A stretch of 5,880 nucleotides of DNA from Actinomycetes bacterium (GTDB lineage: Bacteria > Actinomycetota > Actinomycetes > Actinomycetales > Cellulomonadaceae). The notes beneath the pieces are model-generated. The model worked only from the letters and a program-made list of their open reading frames with translations, did no database searches and was not told the origin of the DNA. The DNA lies in the NCBI GenBank assembly GCA_023462275.1, contig JAEWYD010000068.1, positions 1-5,880 of the forward strand, given 5' to 3'. Position 1 is the first letter of the stretch. Every line of letters begins with the position of its first letter. Both the position numbers and the translations under genes were made by a program. Shown piece after piece: positions 1 through 5,880 of this stretch.

Positions 1-652
1 GGGCGACGGCGTCCCGACGGCGGCGCGCGGCGGCCAGGTCGGCGCGCAGCTCGTCCGCGGTGCGGCGCGGGCCGTAGCCGGGGGTGTCCGGCTGGATGCG
101 CCAGCCCTCGGCGAGGCTGTCGAGCTCGACCGTGTCGAACCCGAACGCGTCGATGAGCTGCGCGACGGCGCGGCGGGCGTCGGCGTCGTCGGCGGCCACC
201 ACGAGCGCCCGGCGGCCCGGCGTGCCGGACGGCGCCGCGTGCTCGGTGAGGTCCGCCGCGGTGATGTGGTTGAAGGCCTTCACGACGACGGACTCGGCCA
301 GGTGCCGCTGGAGGAGCTCCGCGGACGTGGTGCTCTCGTCGTCGAGCTCGGCGATGTGGCCGTCGCGCTGCCAGTAGTAGTTGTTGGTGTCGATCACGAC
401 CTTGCCGGCGAGCGGCTCGGCCGGGACGGTCCCGATGGCGTGCAGCGGGATGGTCACGACGGCGAGGTCCGCGGCCTCCGCCGCCTCCTGCGGGGTGCCG
501 GCGCGGGCGCGGTCGCCCAGCTCGTCCACGAGGTCGACCAGGGTGTGCGGCCCGCGGGAGTTGCTCAGCACGACGTCGTAGCCGTTCGCCACGGCGAGGC
601 GCGCGAGCTGGGAGCCGATGTGGCCGGAGCCGATGAGTCCGATGGTGGTCAT
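1..652 (-). CDS. NADPH-dependent F420 reductase-like NAD(P)-binding protein (3' end off window)
   Basis: This is a Rossmann-fold oxidoreductase of the family that includes F420H2:NADP oxidoreductase and many uncharacterised NAD(P)-binding proteins. It would act in the cytoplasm on an unknown substrate. The first 217 residues are visible. The dinucleotide-binding glycine motif GSGHIG is at residues 8-13, right after the first beta strand (MTTIGLI). It is followed by LSNSRGP at 29-35, the usual place for contacts with the NADP 2'-phosphate. VVIDTNNYYWQRDG (85-98), VVKAFNHI (123-130) and the late LAEGWRIQPDTPGYGP stretch (180-195) are typical of the family. Family members are about 210-225 residues, so the missing end is probably short. 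The ATG at 652 is chosen because the Rossmann strand begins immediately and no earlier start is seen in frame nearby. No Shine-Dalgarno sequence precedes it, so the message may be leaderless. It is divergent from the small gene at 785. Whether it uses F420 cannot be told from sequence. Confidence 0.9.
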   Translation of the reverse strand, partial: MTTIGLIGSGHIGSQLARLAVANGYDVVLSNSRGPHTLVDLVDELGDRARAGTPQEAAEAADLAVVTIPLHAIGTVPAEPLAGKVVIDTNNYYWQRDGHIAELDDESTTSAELLQRHLAESVVVKAFNHITAADLTEHAAPSGTPGRRALVVAADDADARRAVAQLIDAFGFDTVELDSLAEGWRIQPDTPGYGPRRTADELRADLAAARRRRDAVA

Positions 653-771
653 GGGGGCGTCAACCGCTCGCGCGGCGAGGCATTCCCGCGTGCCCGGCGG
701 GCCGGCCGTCCGACGTCGTCCGGTCGCCGCATCTGCGCCACCCACGTAGCGTCGAAGTCCCCGTCGAGGAC

Positions 772-777
772 AGGAGA
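772..777 (+). promoter_or_regulatory. Ribosome-binding site of the 50-aa gene
   Basis: AGGAGA lies 7 bases before the ATG at 785. It fixes the start of the small gene and excludes the much longer upstream extension of the same frame, which runs antisense through the oxidoreductase gene. Confidence 0.7.
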
Positions 778-784
778 CGACGAC

Positions 785-937
785 ATGGCGAAGCTCATCC
801 GAGGCATGGTGAAGTCCGCGATCGTCGCCAAGGCGTGGCAGATCGTGCGCCGCGAGGCCGCGAAGCCCGAGAACCAGCGCCGCGCCAAGGAGCTGTGGGC
901 GAAGGTCACGTCGAGAGGGCGCCGCGTCACCGCCTGA
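785..937 (+). CDS. Small basic hypothetical protein, 50 aa
   Basis: A short gene of unknown function. The predicted product has 50 residues, with 14 Lys/Arg against 3 Glu and no Asp (net about +11). It looks largely alpha-helical: an amphipathic stretch over residues 3-26 (KLIRGMVKSAIVAKAWQIVR), then a KPENQRRAKELWAKV segment at 27-41 and a basic tail. There is no cysteine, no signal peptide and no clear membrane span. I recall broadly similar short proteins with a KPENQ-type motif in actinobacteria, but cannot name a family. The start is supported by AGGAGA at a good distance. The stop at 935-937 is 11 bp before the ATG of the membrane protein, so the two may be cotranscribed. Binding to nucleic acid or to the membrane surface would fit the charge but is speculation. 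Confidence 0.75.
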   Translation: MAKLIRGMVKSAIVAKAWQIVRREAAKPENQRRAKELWAKVTSRGRRVTA

Positions 938-944
938 CCTTCCG

Positions 945-950
945 CATAAT
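945..950 (+). promoter_or_regulatory. Candidate -10 element for a leaderless start of the membrane protein
   Basis: CATAAT sits in the 11-bp gap after the small gene and runs into the next ATG. It is an AT-rich hexamer in very GC-rich DNA and ends 7 bases before a GTG at 958 in the frame of the membrane protein. That is the spacing expected if transcription begins at the GTG, and no Shine-Dalgarno sequence is seen before either start. No convincing -35 box is visible. Confidence 0.35.
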
Positions 951-1674
951 GGCGCGCGTGCCGAACCTGACACGCGCCGCCGACGCCGACCATGCGCGCG
1001 CGCCCCGGGCGCCTCATCCTGAGGGCCCGGCGTCGGCGCGCCTCGCGGTCGTCATCCCCCTGCTCGCCCTCGCCGGGTTCGCGTATGGGTGGCTGACGGC
1101 GCACCTCCCGGCGCCGGACGACGCCCAGGTCTTCTGGCTGGGGAACGTCGCGGCGCCGTACGTGCTGCTGCCCGCCGGTGCCGCGGTCGTCGTCCTGCGG
1201 CGCGCGTGGGTCGGCCGCCGGCCGCTGGCCGCCGCGGCCGCCGCAGGGGCAGCGACGGCGGCCGGGATGGTGCTCGGCTTCTACGACCTCCTGGGCGTCG
1301 GCGCGGCGGCGGACCGGTCCCAGATGGAGCTCGACCCGAGCACGCCGACGGCGCGGGTCGTCCTCGAGGCGTACCGCCGGTTCTTCGGGACGTTTGTTCT
1401 GGGCGTGCCCGGCGGCCGGCCGTGGCTGTCGATCGGCCTGGTCGCGGGCGCGGCGGCGGGCCTGGTCGCGGGCCTGGCCGTGCGGCGTCGGTCGGCGGCG
1501 CTCGCCGGACTGCTGGCGGCGGCGCCCGTCGCGGAGGCGGCGCTCTACGTCGTCGGTGGGCCGTACCTGGGGTTCGCGCGGTCGCCCCGGAATCTGGCCG
1601 TGTGGACCGTCGAGGCGGCGGCCGGCGTCGTCCTCGTGGTCGTCGCCACCCGCCGGGTGCGCCGCACCGCCTGA
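949..1674 (+). CDS. Multispanning membrane protein of unknown function (possibly DUF6518-like)
   Basis: A 241-residue integral membrane protein of unknown role. After a polar, Ala/Pro/Arg-rich N-terminus of about 30 residues, likely spans lie near residues 32-52, 65-85, 93-117, 158-178, 182-203 (weak, with one Glu) and 216-234. The tail RRVRRT is positively charged. The longest loop, about 118-157, carries DRSQMELDPSTPT and a YRRFFG segment. Size, span pattern and actinobacterial setting recall the DUF6518 family, but I could not verify this. No catalytic motif is visible. The ATG at 949 is used here. The GTG at 958 is a serious alternative because of the CATAAT hexamer just upstream, and would remove only three residues. 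The gene follows the small basic gene by 11 bp and ends 75 bp before the ABC ATPase. Confidence 0.8.
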   Translation: MARVPNLTRAADADHARAPRAPHPEGPASARLAVVIPLLALAGFAYGWLTAHLPAPDDAQVFWLGNVAAPYVLLPAGAAVVVLRRAWVGRRPLAAAAAAGAATAAGMVLGFYDLLGVGAAADRSQMELDPSTPTARVVLEAYRRFFGTFVLGVPGGRPWLSIGLVAGAAAGLVAGLAVRRRSAALAGLLAAAPVAEAALYVVGGPYLGFARSPRNLAVWTVEAAAGVVLVVVATRRVRRTA

Positions 1675-1689
1675 CCGCGGCCGTCGGCA

Positions 1690-1733
1690 TCGGTGCCGTG
1701 TCGGTGGCGTGTCGGTGGGGTGTCAGGTCGGGG
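1690..1733 (+). promoter_or_regulatory. Tandem 11-bp direct repeats, candidate activator (SARP-like) box
   Basis: Three consecutive 11-bp units start at 1690, 1701 and 1712: TCGGTGCCGTG, TCGGTGGCGTG and TCGGTGGGGTG, identical at 9 of 11 positions. A fourth, degenerate unit starts at 1723 (TCAGGTC then GGGG). They fill much of the 75-bp gap before the exporter. Known SARP activators bind TCG-starting heptamers spaced 4 bp apart (11-bp period) close upstream of the -10 box. Here a weak -10-like CAGGCT (1737-1742) lies 7 bp after the last heptamer and 7 bp before the ATG at 1750. The repeats are seen directly; the binding role is inferred. Confidence 0.4.
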
Positions 1734-1749
1734 CCGCAGGCTCGGGGGC

Positions 1750-2709
1750 ATGAACGATCTGATGATCGAGGCCGAGGGCCTCGTCAAGAGCTTCGGCAGC
1801 ACCCGCGCCCTGCGCGGCGTGGACCTCGCGGTGCCGCGCGGCGCCGTCCTCGGTGTGCTCGGACCGAACGGCGCGGGCAAGACCACCGCCGTCCGGGTCC
1901 TGGCCACCCTCCTGCGGCCCGACGCCGGCACCGCCCGCGTGGGCGGGCACGACGTCGTCCGGCACCCCGAGCGGGTGCGCCGCACCATCGGCCTGACCGG
2001 CCAGTACGCCTCGGTCGACGAGGACCTCACCGGCCGCCAGAACCTGACCCTGTTCGGCACCCTGCTCGACCTGTCCCGCGCCGAGGCCAGGGCCCGCGCC
2101 GCGGAGCTCCTCGAGTGGTTCGACCTCACCGAGGCCGCCGACCGCATGGCCAAGACCTACTCCGGCGGCATGCGCCGGCGCCTCGACCTGGCGGCGAGCC
2201 TGGTCGGCCGCCCCGAGGTGATCTTCCTCGACGAGCCAACGACGGGCCTCGACCCGGCCAAGCGCGACGGCATGTGGGACGTGGTCCGCTCGCTCACGGC
2301 CGCCGGCTCGACGGTGCTCCTCACCACCCAGTACCTCGAGGAGGCGGACGCGCTCGCGGACGCCATCACCGTCATCGACCACGGCCAGGTCATCGCGCAC
2401 GACACCCCGGACGGCCTCAAGCGCGTCGTGGGCGGGCAGACGCTCAGCGTGCGCCCGACGTCGGCCGCGGACCTGGACGCGACCGCTGCGGTCCTGCGGG
2501 GGGTCGCTGGGGCGGAGCCGGAGCGCACCGACCGCGGCGTCCTCGCGGTGCCCGTCGCGGGCGACGCCGCGCTCACGGAGGCGGTCGCGCGCCTCGCCGG
2601 TGCCGGCATCGCCGTCACCGAGCTCTCCCTGCACCTGCCCAGCCTGGACGAGGTGTTCTTCACGCTGACCGGTCGCCCCGCGGCCGACGAGATCGAGGAG
2701 GTGGCCTGA
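1750..2709 (+). CDS. DrrA-like ABC exporter ATP-binding protein
   Basis: This is the nucleotide-binding subunit of an ABC-2 exporter of the daunorubicin-resistance (DrrA) family. It hydrolyses ATP at the inner face of the membrane to drive efflux through the permease encoded next. The 319-residue protein has every core motif: Walker A GPNGAGKTT (38-46), Q-loop Gln85 in TGQYASVDEDLT, signature YSGGM (137-141), Walker B VIFLDEP (157-163, Asp161 and Glu162) and D-loop GLD (166-168). The switch position reads TTQYLEEAD (192-200), with Gln194 where most ABC ATPases have His; TTQY is common in DrrA proteins. The C-terminal accessory domain (about 225-319, DUF4162-like) ends with the family's LPSLDEVFFTLTGRP motif (296-310). 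Length is normal. The ATG at 1750 starts just before the first strand; Met5 (1762) is an alternative. No good Shine-Dalgarno sequence is seen. The substrate is unknown: drugs, lipids or a natural product are all possible. Confidence 0.95.
   Translation: MNDLMIEAEGLVKSFGSTRALRGVDLAVPRGAVLGVLGPNGAGKTTAVRVLATLLRPDAGTARVGGHDVVRHPERVRRTIGLTGQYASVDEDLTGRQNLTLFGTLLDLSRAEARARAAELLEWFDLTEAADRMAKTYSGGMRRRLDLAASLVGRPEVIFLDEPTTGLDPAKRDGMWDVVRSLTAAGSTVLLTTQYLEEADALADAITVIDHGQVIAHDTPDGLKRVVGGQTLSVRPTSAADLDATAAVLRGVAGAEPERTDRGVLAVPVAGDAALTEAVARLAGAGIAVTELSLHLPSLDEVFFTLTGRPAADEIEEVA
2696..2701 (+). promoter_or_regulatory. Ribosome-binding site of the ABC permease, inside the ATPase gene
   Basis: AGGAGG, a perfect Shine-Dalgarno core, lies within the last codons of the ATPase gene, 7 bases before the permease ATG at 2709. 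It fixes that start and supports coupled translation. It also argues against the long open frame that continues upstream of 2709. Confidence 0.8.
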
Positions 2710-3575
2710 TGACCGTCACCCGTGCCCTGCCCGACGCCGCGGCCCTCGCCGGCCCGACCGGCTCGCCCGCTGGTCTGCCCGACGCCGGCCCGACAGCAGC
2801 CCTGCGCGCACCGCGTCCCTTCGCGCTGGTCCGCCACTCGGCGGCACTCGCGCGCCGCTCGCTCATCAAGACCTGGCGCACACCCGAGGCGCTCATCGAC
2901 GTGACGATCCAGCCGGCGATCTTCCTGCTGATCTTCGTCTACACGTTCGGCGGCGCGGTGGCCGGCTCGACGGCGGACTACCTGCAGTTCCTGCTGCCCG
3001 GCATCCTCGCCCAGTCCATCGCGACGGCGGGCATCGCCATCGGGGTCAACCTCAACACCGACCTGGAGAAGGGCATCTTCGACCGGTTCCGGGCGCTGCC
3101 CATCCCGCGCTCGGCGCCGCTGCTGGGCGCCGTGCTGGGCGACGTCGTCCGGTACGTGATCGTGACGGTATCCACCCTCACCGTGGGGTACGCGATGGGC
3201 TTCCGCATCGGTACCTCCGTCCCGGCCCTGCTCGCGGCGTGTGCGCTCGGCGTCCTGTTCGCGCTGTGCCTGTCGTGGATGTCGGTGTTCGTCGGCATGA
3301 AGGCCCGGACCTCCGGCGCGGTGCAGGGAATCATGTTCCTGCTGGTCATGCCGCTGACGTTCGCCTCGGCGATGTTCGTGCCGGCCGACAGCCTGCCCGG
3401 CTGGATGCAGGGCTTCGTGCACGGCAACCCGCTGACGCACCTGGTCGGCGCGATGCGCGGGCTGCTCGTGGGCGGGCCGGTCGCGTCCGACATCGCGTGG
3501 ACGCTGGGCTGGTGCGCCGCGCTGGTGGCGATCTTCATGCCGCTCGCCATGCGCGCCTACCGCCGCAAGCTCTGA
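2709..3575 (+). CDS. DrrB-like ABC-2 family transporter permease
   Basis: This is the membrane subunit of the exporter, forming the transport path with the ATPase encoded just upstream. It has 288 residues, a normal length. A proline- and alanine-rich N-terminal tail of about 40 residues precedes a short cytoplasmic helix (RSLIKTWRTPE, 50-60). Six spans are predicted near 62-82, 93-115, 137-162, 171-196, 205-225 and 262-283. Family signatures visible are IQPAIFLLIFVYTFGG (67-82), YLQFLLPGI (91-99), the cytoplasmic loop EKGIFDRFRALPIPRS (120-135), thought to contact the ATPase, and FASAMFVPADSLPGWMQGF (218-236) followed by NPLT. The tail RAYRRKL is basic. The ATG shares one base with the TGA of the ATPase gene (TGATG) and has a strong AGGAGG, so the subunits are probably made in balanced amounts from one mRNA. 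The transported compound is not evident. Confidence 0.95.
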   Translation: MTVTRALPDAAALAGPTGSPAGLPDAGPTAALRAPRPFALVRHSAALARRSLIKTWRTPEALIDVTIQPAIFLLIFVYTFGGAVAGSTADYLQFLLPGILAQSIATAGIAIGVNLNTDLEKGIFDRFRALPIPRSAPLLGAVLGDVVRYVIVTVSTLTVGYAMGFRIGTSVPALLAACALGVLFALCLSWMSVFVGMKARTSGAVQGIMFLLVMPLTFASAMFVPADSLPGWMQGFVHGNPLTHLVGAMRGLLVGGPVASDIAWTLGWCAALVAIFMPLAMRAYRRKL

Positions 3576-3613
3576 GGCGCTCCGAGGCCCTGAGCCGCAC
3601 CAACCAACCGACC

Positions 3614-3661
3614 TTGGGTTTCTGGAATTGCTTTCCGCGGAAAGCAATTCCAGAAACCCAA
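3614..3661. terminator. Perfect 48-bp palindrome, probable bidirectional terminator
   Basis: Two 24-bp arms are exact reverse complements with no spacer; the axis lies between 3637 and 3638 in CCGCGG. The outer arm begins TTGGGTTTCTGG and ends CAGAAACCCAA. The arms are about 46% GC, well below the surroundings. ACCAAC (3603-3608) and GTTGGT (3663-3668) extend the symmetry with a small asymmetric bulge. It lies between two genes that end toward each other (stops at 3575 and 3699), the classic place for a shared terminator. No U-run follows the stem on either strand, so it would be a non-canonical hairpin terminator. A protein-binding palindrome or a dispersed repeat remains possible. Confidence 0.6.
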
Positions 3662-3698
3662 CGTTGGTCCGGCGCTCGGAGGTCGATGGCGCCGGGCG

Positions 3699-5880
3699 TC
3701 AGGGCAGGAGCGCGCGGAGCCGGGCCACGGCGTCGTTGACGGAGAGCTCGCGGGCGGCGTCGAGCGCGGCCGCCCGGGCGGCGCCGTCGGGGAAGACCGG
3801 CTGAGCCTCGAGCGCGAGGCTCGTGCCGAGGATCCCGGCCATGCGCGCGCCGAGGCGTGTGCCGAGGGCCCACAGCTCGAGCGCCCGCCCGGGCTCGCCC
3901 CGGTGCGCGGCGAGGTCGGCGTGGGCGACGGCCGCGATCCCGAGCACGGGCATGTCGGAGAGACCGAGGGCGAGCGACGCGGCCGCCTGGAGCAGGTCGC
4001 CGACGTCCCGCCCGGCGCGCACGAGGATCACCGCCGCGACCGACTCCACGTAGATCAGCGCCTGGGGCAGCGCCACCACCTCCGCCCGGGCGGTGCGGGC
4101 GGCGTCCTCGGCGAGCGCCACGGCGTCGTCCGCGCGGCCCTGCGCCAGCGCCAGCACCGCGAGCCCGACCAGCGCCTGGCACCGCTCGAAGCCCGACGCC
4201 GTCGCGGCCGTCTCCTCGAGCGCGGTGCGCGCCTCGGTCAGCCCGCGCCGCGCGCGATGGGTGTCCCGGATCACCGCGAGAGCCCGCGCGTCCTCCTCGG
4301 CGCCGATGGCGGCCAGGTGCTCGATGCCCAGGTCCAGCCAGTGCTCGGCCTCGGCAGCGGCCGGCCCGTTGCGCTCGGCGGTCCACTGCCCCACCGCCTG
4401 GGCGGCCGCGCCCATGCCCCAGCGGTCGCCGACCTCCTCGAACCAGCGGTAGGCGGCGACGGCGTCGACGTGTGCCGCCGCGGCGTCCCCCCGGTTCTCC
4501 AGGATGGAGGCGCGGAAGAAGTGACCGACGCCGCGCAGGTACGGGTCGGGGTCGTCGACGAGGCGGTCGGCGGTCGCCAGCTCCCCGCGGCCGGCCGGCG
4601 GGTGCAGCTGCAGCACCATCTCGGCGAGCGCGGCGGTGCGGTGCCCGACGTCGTCCGGCCCCTCGCCCTCCCCCCGCGCGAGCACCGCGCGCGCCAGCCG
4701 CAGCGCGAGCGCCGCCGCCCGCATGTCGTGGGCCATCGCGGCGGTGAACGCGCCTCCGACGGTGAGCGTCCCGGCGTCGTCGAGGTGGACCGGGGGCTCG
4801 TCCGTGCGCAGGGCCGCCCAGAACGCCGTCCGGCCCGGGAGGTCGTCCACGCGGAGCAGGCGGCGCACCCACGGCACGATCTCGGTGTGCAGGCCCCGCA
4901 GGGTCCACAGCTGGAACAGGCCCGCCGCGATCGCGAACGCCTCGCGGTCCCGGCCCCGGGCGACCGCCCAACGCAGGACGGCGAGGTAGGTGTCGTCGTC
5001 CACGGCCAGCTCGGCGAGCGCGGCGACCTGTCCCGCGCCGAGCGACCGTCGCCGGGCGTCCCGCGCCGTGGGCTCGGCCCACCGGGCCAGGCGCTCGAGG
5101 ACGCCGTCGCGCGCGGCGTCCCCCAGCTCGGCCAGCCGCGCTTCGCCGTACTCCCGCACCGTCTCGAGCATGCGGTAGCGGGCCGGGCCGCCGTCGGCAG
5201 GCTCGTCGAGGACCAGCAGCGACTGCTCCACGAGGGCGGCGAGAGCGCTGCGGGCGTCGCCGTCGGTGGCGACGGCGGCGGCGAGGTCGGCGGTGAAGGG
5301 CGCCGGGACGGCGGCGAGGTCCCGCAGCAGGGCGCGCTCGCGCGGGTCCAGGAGCGCCCAGCTCCAGTCGACCATCGCCCACAGGCCCCGGTGCCGGTCG
5401 GGCAGGCCGCGCAGGGCGTTGTCGAGCAGGGCGAACCGGTGCCCGACGCCCGCCAGCACCTCCTCCAGCGGCATCGCCCGCAGGCGCGCCGCGGCGAGCT
5501 CGAGCGCCAGCGGCAGGTTGTCCAGGGCGTGGCACAACCGCAGGGCCGTCGCGTCGTCCCAGGCCAGGGACGGGCGGGCGGCCTGGGCGCGGCTGCGAAG
5601 GAGCTGCAGGGCGTCCTCGTCGGGCAGGGTGGCGACCGGGTGCACGGCCTCGCCGACGACGCCGAGCGGCGCCCGGCTCGTCGCCAGCACGCGCAGGTCG
5701 GGTCCGGCCGCGACGAGCTGCGCGACGACGTCGGCCACCGCGTCCAGGAGGTGCTCGCAGTTGTCGACCACGAGCAACCCGTCGACCTCGCGACCGGCGG
5801 CCGCCAGGGCCTCGGCGGCCGTGCGAGCCCGGCGGCGCAAGGGGTCCGCGGCGTCGAGCGCGTACTCGGCGGCCCCGAGC
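3699..5880 (-). CDS. STAND-type ATPase transcriptional regulator, C-terminal part (5' end off window)
   Basis: This is the C-terminal 726 residues of a large signal-transduction ATPase like those in AfsR/SARP (BTAD) or LuxR-type regulators of actinobacteria. Numbering from the right edge, an NB-ARC-like module shows Walker B LLVVDNCEHLLD (35-46), the sensor-type VLATSRAPLG (64-73) and LDNLPLALELAAARLR (119-134). A winged-helix-like segment follows, with WAMVDWSWALLDPRERALLR, then ALVEQSLLVLDE and YRMLETVREYGEARLAE (about 235-250). The remaining ~470 residues are Ala/Leu-rich helices like TPR repeats, including ASILENRGDAAAAH and YRWFEEVGDRWGMG. The protein ends VARLRALLP with no LuxR HTH, so any DNA-binding domain must be N-terminal, as in SARP proteins. 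The Walker A motif also lies beyond the edge. The frame is open to the last base, so a TTG at 5840 is not the true start. It converges on the exporter operon across the palindrome. The ligand and targets are unknown. Confidence 0.88.
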   Translation of the reverse strand, partial: LGAAEYALDAADPLRRRARTAAEALAAAGREVDGLLVVDNCEHLLDAVADVVAQLVAAGPDLRVLATSRAPLGVVGEAVHPVATLPDEDALQLLRSRAQAARPSLAWDDATALRLCHALDNLPLALELAAARLRAMPLEEVLAGVGHRFALLDNALRGLPDRHRGLWAMVDWSWALLDPRERALLRDLAAVPAPFTADLAAAVATDGDARSALAALVEQSLLVLDEPADGGPARYRMLETVREYGEARLAELGDAARDGVLERLARWAEPTARDARRRSLGAGQVAALAELAVDDDTYLAVLRWAVARGRDREAFAIAAGLFQLWTLRGLHTEIVPWVRRLLRVDDLPGRTAFWAALRTDEPPVHLDDAGTLTVGGAFTAAMAHDMRAAALALRLARAVLARGEGEGPDDVGHRTAALAEMVLQLHPPAGRGELATADRLVDDPDPYLRGVGHFFRASILENRGDAAAAHVDAVAAYRWFEEVGDRWGMGAAAQAVGQWTAERNGPAAAEAEHWLDLGIEHLAAIGAEEDARALAVIRDTHRARRGLTEARTALEETAATASGFERCQALVGLAVLALAQGRADDAVALAEDAARTARAEVVALPQALIYVESVAAVILVRAGRDVGDLLQAAASLALGLSDMPVLGIAAVAHADLAAHRGEPGRALELWALGTRLGARMAGILGTSLALEAQPVFPDGAARAAALDAARELSVNDAVARLRALLP

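Noticed and set aside
658..663. TTGACG on the minus strand as a -35 box for the oxidoreductase
   Set aside because: It lies only a few bases before the ATG at 652, too close to serve as a -35 element for that gene, and no -10 partner fits.
239..784. In-frame upstream extension of the 50-aa small gene
   Set aside because: It lies antisense to the oxidoreductase gene and has no motif; the ribosome-binding site at 772-777 supports the ATG at 785.
653..784. Promoters in the divergent gap
   Set aside because: TAGCGT at 747-752 fits a loose TAnnnT -10 pattern on the plus strand, but no -35 accompanies it and nothing convincing is seen on the minus strand, so neither promoter was called.
1089..2708. 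Long plus-strand open frame running without a stop into the permease gene
   Set aside because: Its product upstream of 2709 is an Arg/Gly/Pro-rich low-complexity string typical of an out-of-frame reading of GC-rich DNA, and it overlaps two convincing genes. The AGGAGG and ATG at 2709 define the real permease start.
2157..3647. 496-codon minus-strand open frame opposite the exporter genes
   Set aside because: It is antisense to the ATPase and permease, has a biased Arg/Gln/His-rich product and no domain, and crosses the palindrome.
3614..3661. Palindrome as a protelomerase (linear replicon) site or a transposon end
   Set aside because: It lies between two ordinary chromosomal-type genes; no protelomerase, transposase, target duplication or replication gene is in view. 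A terminator is the simpler reading.
3535..5535. 666-codon minus-strand open frame overlapping the regulator
   Set aside because: It is a shifted reading of the same strand with an Arg/Pro/Gly-rich product and no recognisable motif, whereas the regulator frame shows clear ATPase motifs.
5838..5840. TTG at 5840 as start of the regulator
   Set aside because: The frame stays open to the window edge with plausible sequence (LGAAEYALDAADP), and starting here would leave the ATPase without a P-loop.

Overview
This 5.9-kb window is very GC-rich with strong G/C bias at third codon positions. Its gene families are typical of high-GC Actinobacteria, and the protein styles suggest Micrococcales such as the Cellulomonas/Isoptericola/Cellulosimicrobium group; that placement is inference. 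No rRNA, tRNA, CRISPR array or insertion sequence was seen.

Layout: (1) positions 1-652, minus strand, nearly all of an F420H2:NADP oxidoreductase-like NAD(P)-binding protein whose 3' end runs off the left edge. (2) A 132-bp divergent gap, 653-784, in which only a ribosome-binding site for the plus-strand gene is clear. (3) A 50-residue, strongly basic small protein (785-937), followed 11 bp later by a roughly six-span membrane protein of unknown function (949 or 958 to 1674). (4) A two-gene ABC exporter of the DrrA/DrrB (daunorubicin-resistance-like, ABC-2) type, with the ATPase at 1750-2709 and the permease at 2709-3575; the stop and start share one base, so translation is probably coupled. 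(5) A 123-bp convergent gap holding a perfect 48-bp palindrome (3614-3661), probably a bidirectional terminator. (6) On the minus strand, 3699 to the right edge, the C-terminal ~726 residues of a large STAND-type ATPase regulator (NB-ARC-like module plus helical/TPR-like repeats). Its P-loop and any N-terminal DNA-binding domain lie outside the window.

The most interesting non-coding signals are two. The first is a tandem array of 11-bp units (TCGGTG-type heptamers with 4-bp spacers, 1690-1722, plus a degenerate fourth unit) directly in front of the exporter. Its period and TCG-starting heptamers resemble the direct repeats bound by SARP-family activators, and the next gene but one is of a class often fused to a SARP/BTAD domain. 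A regulator-exporter relationship is therefore a reasonable but unproven hypothesis. The second is the 48-bp perfect palindrome, about 46% GC in a window that is far richer in GC. The coding content itself looks ordinary; I see no clear new multi-gene system.
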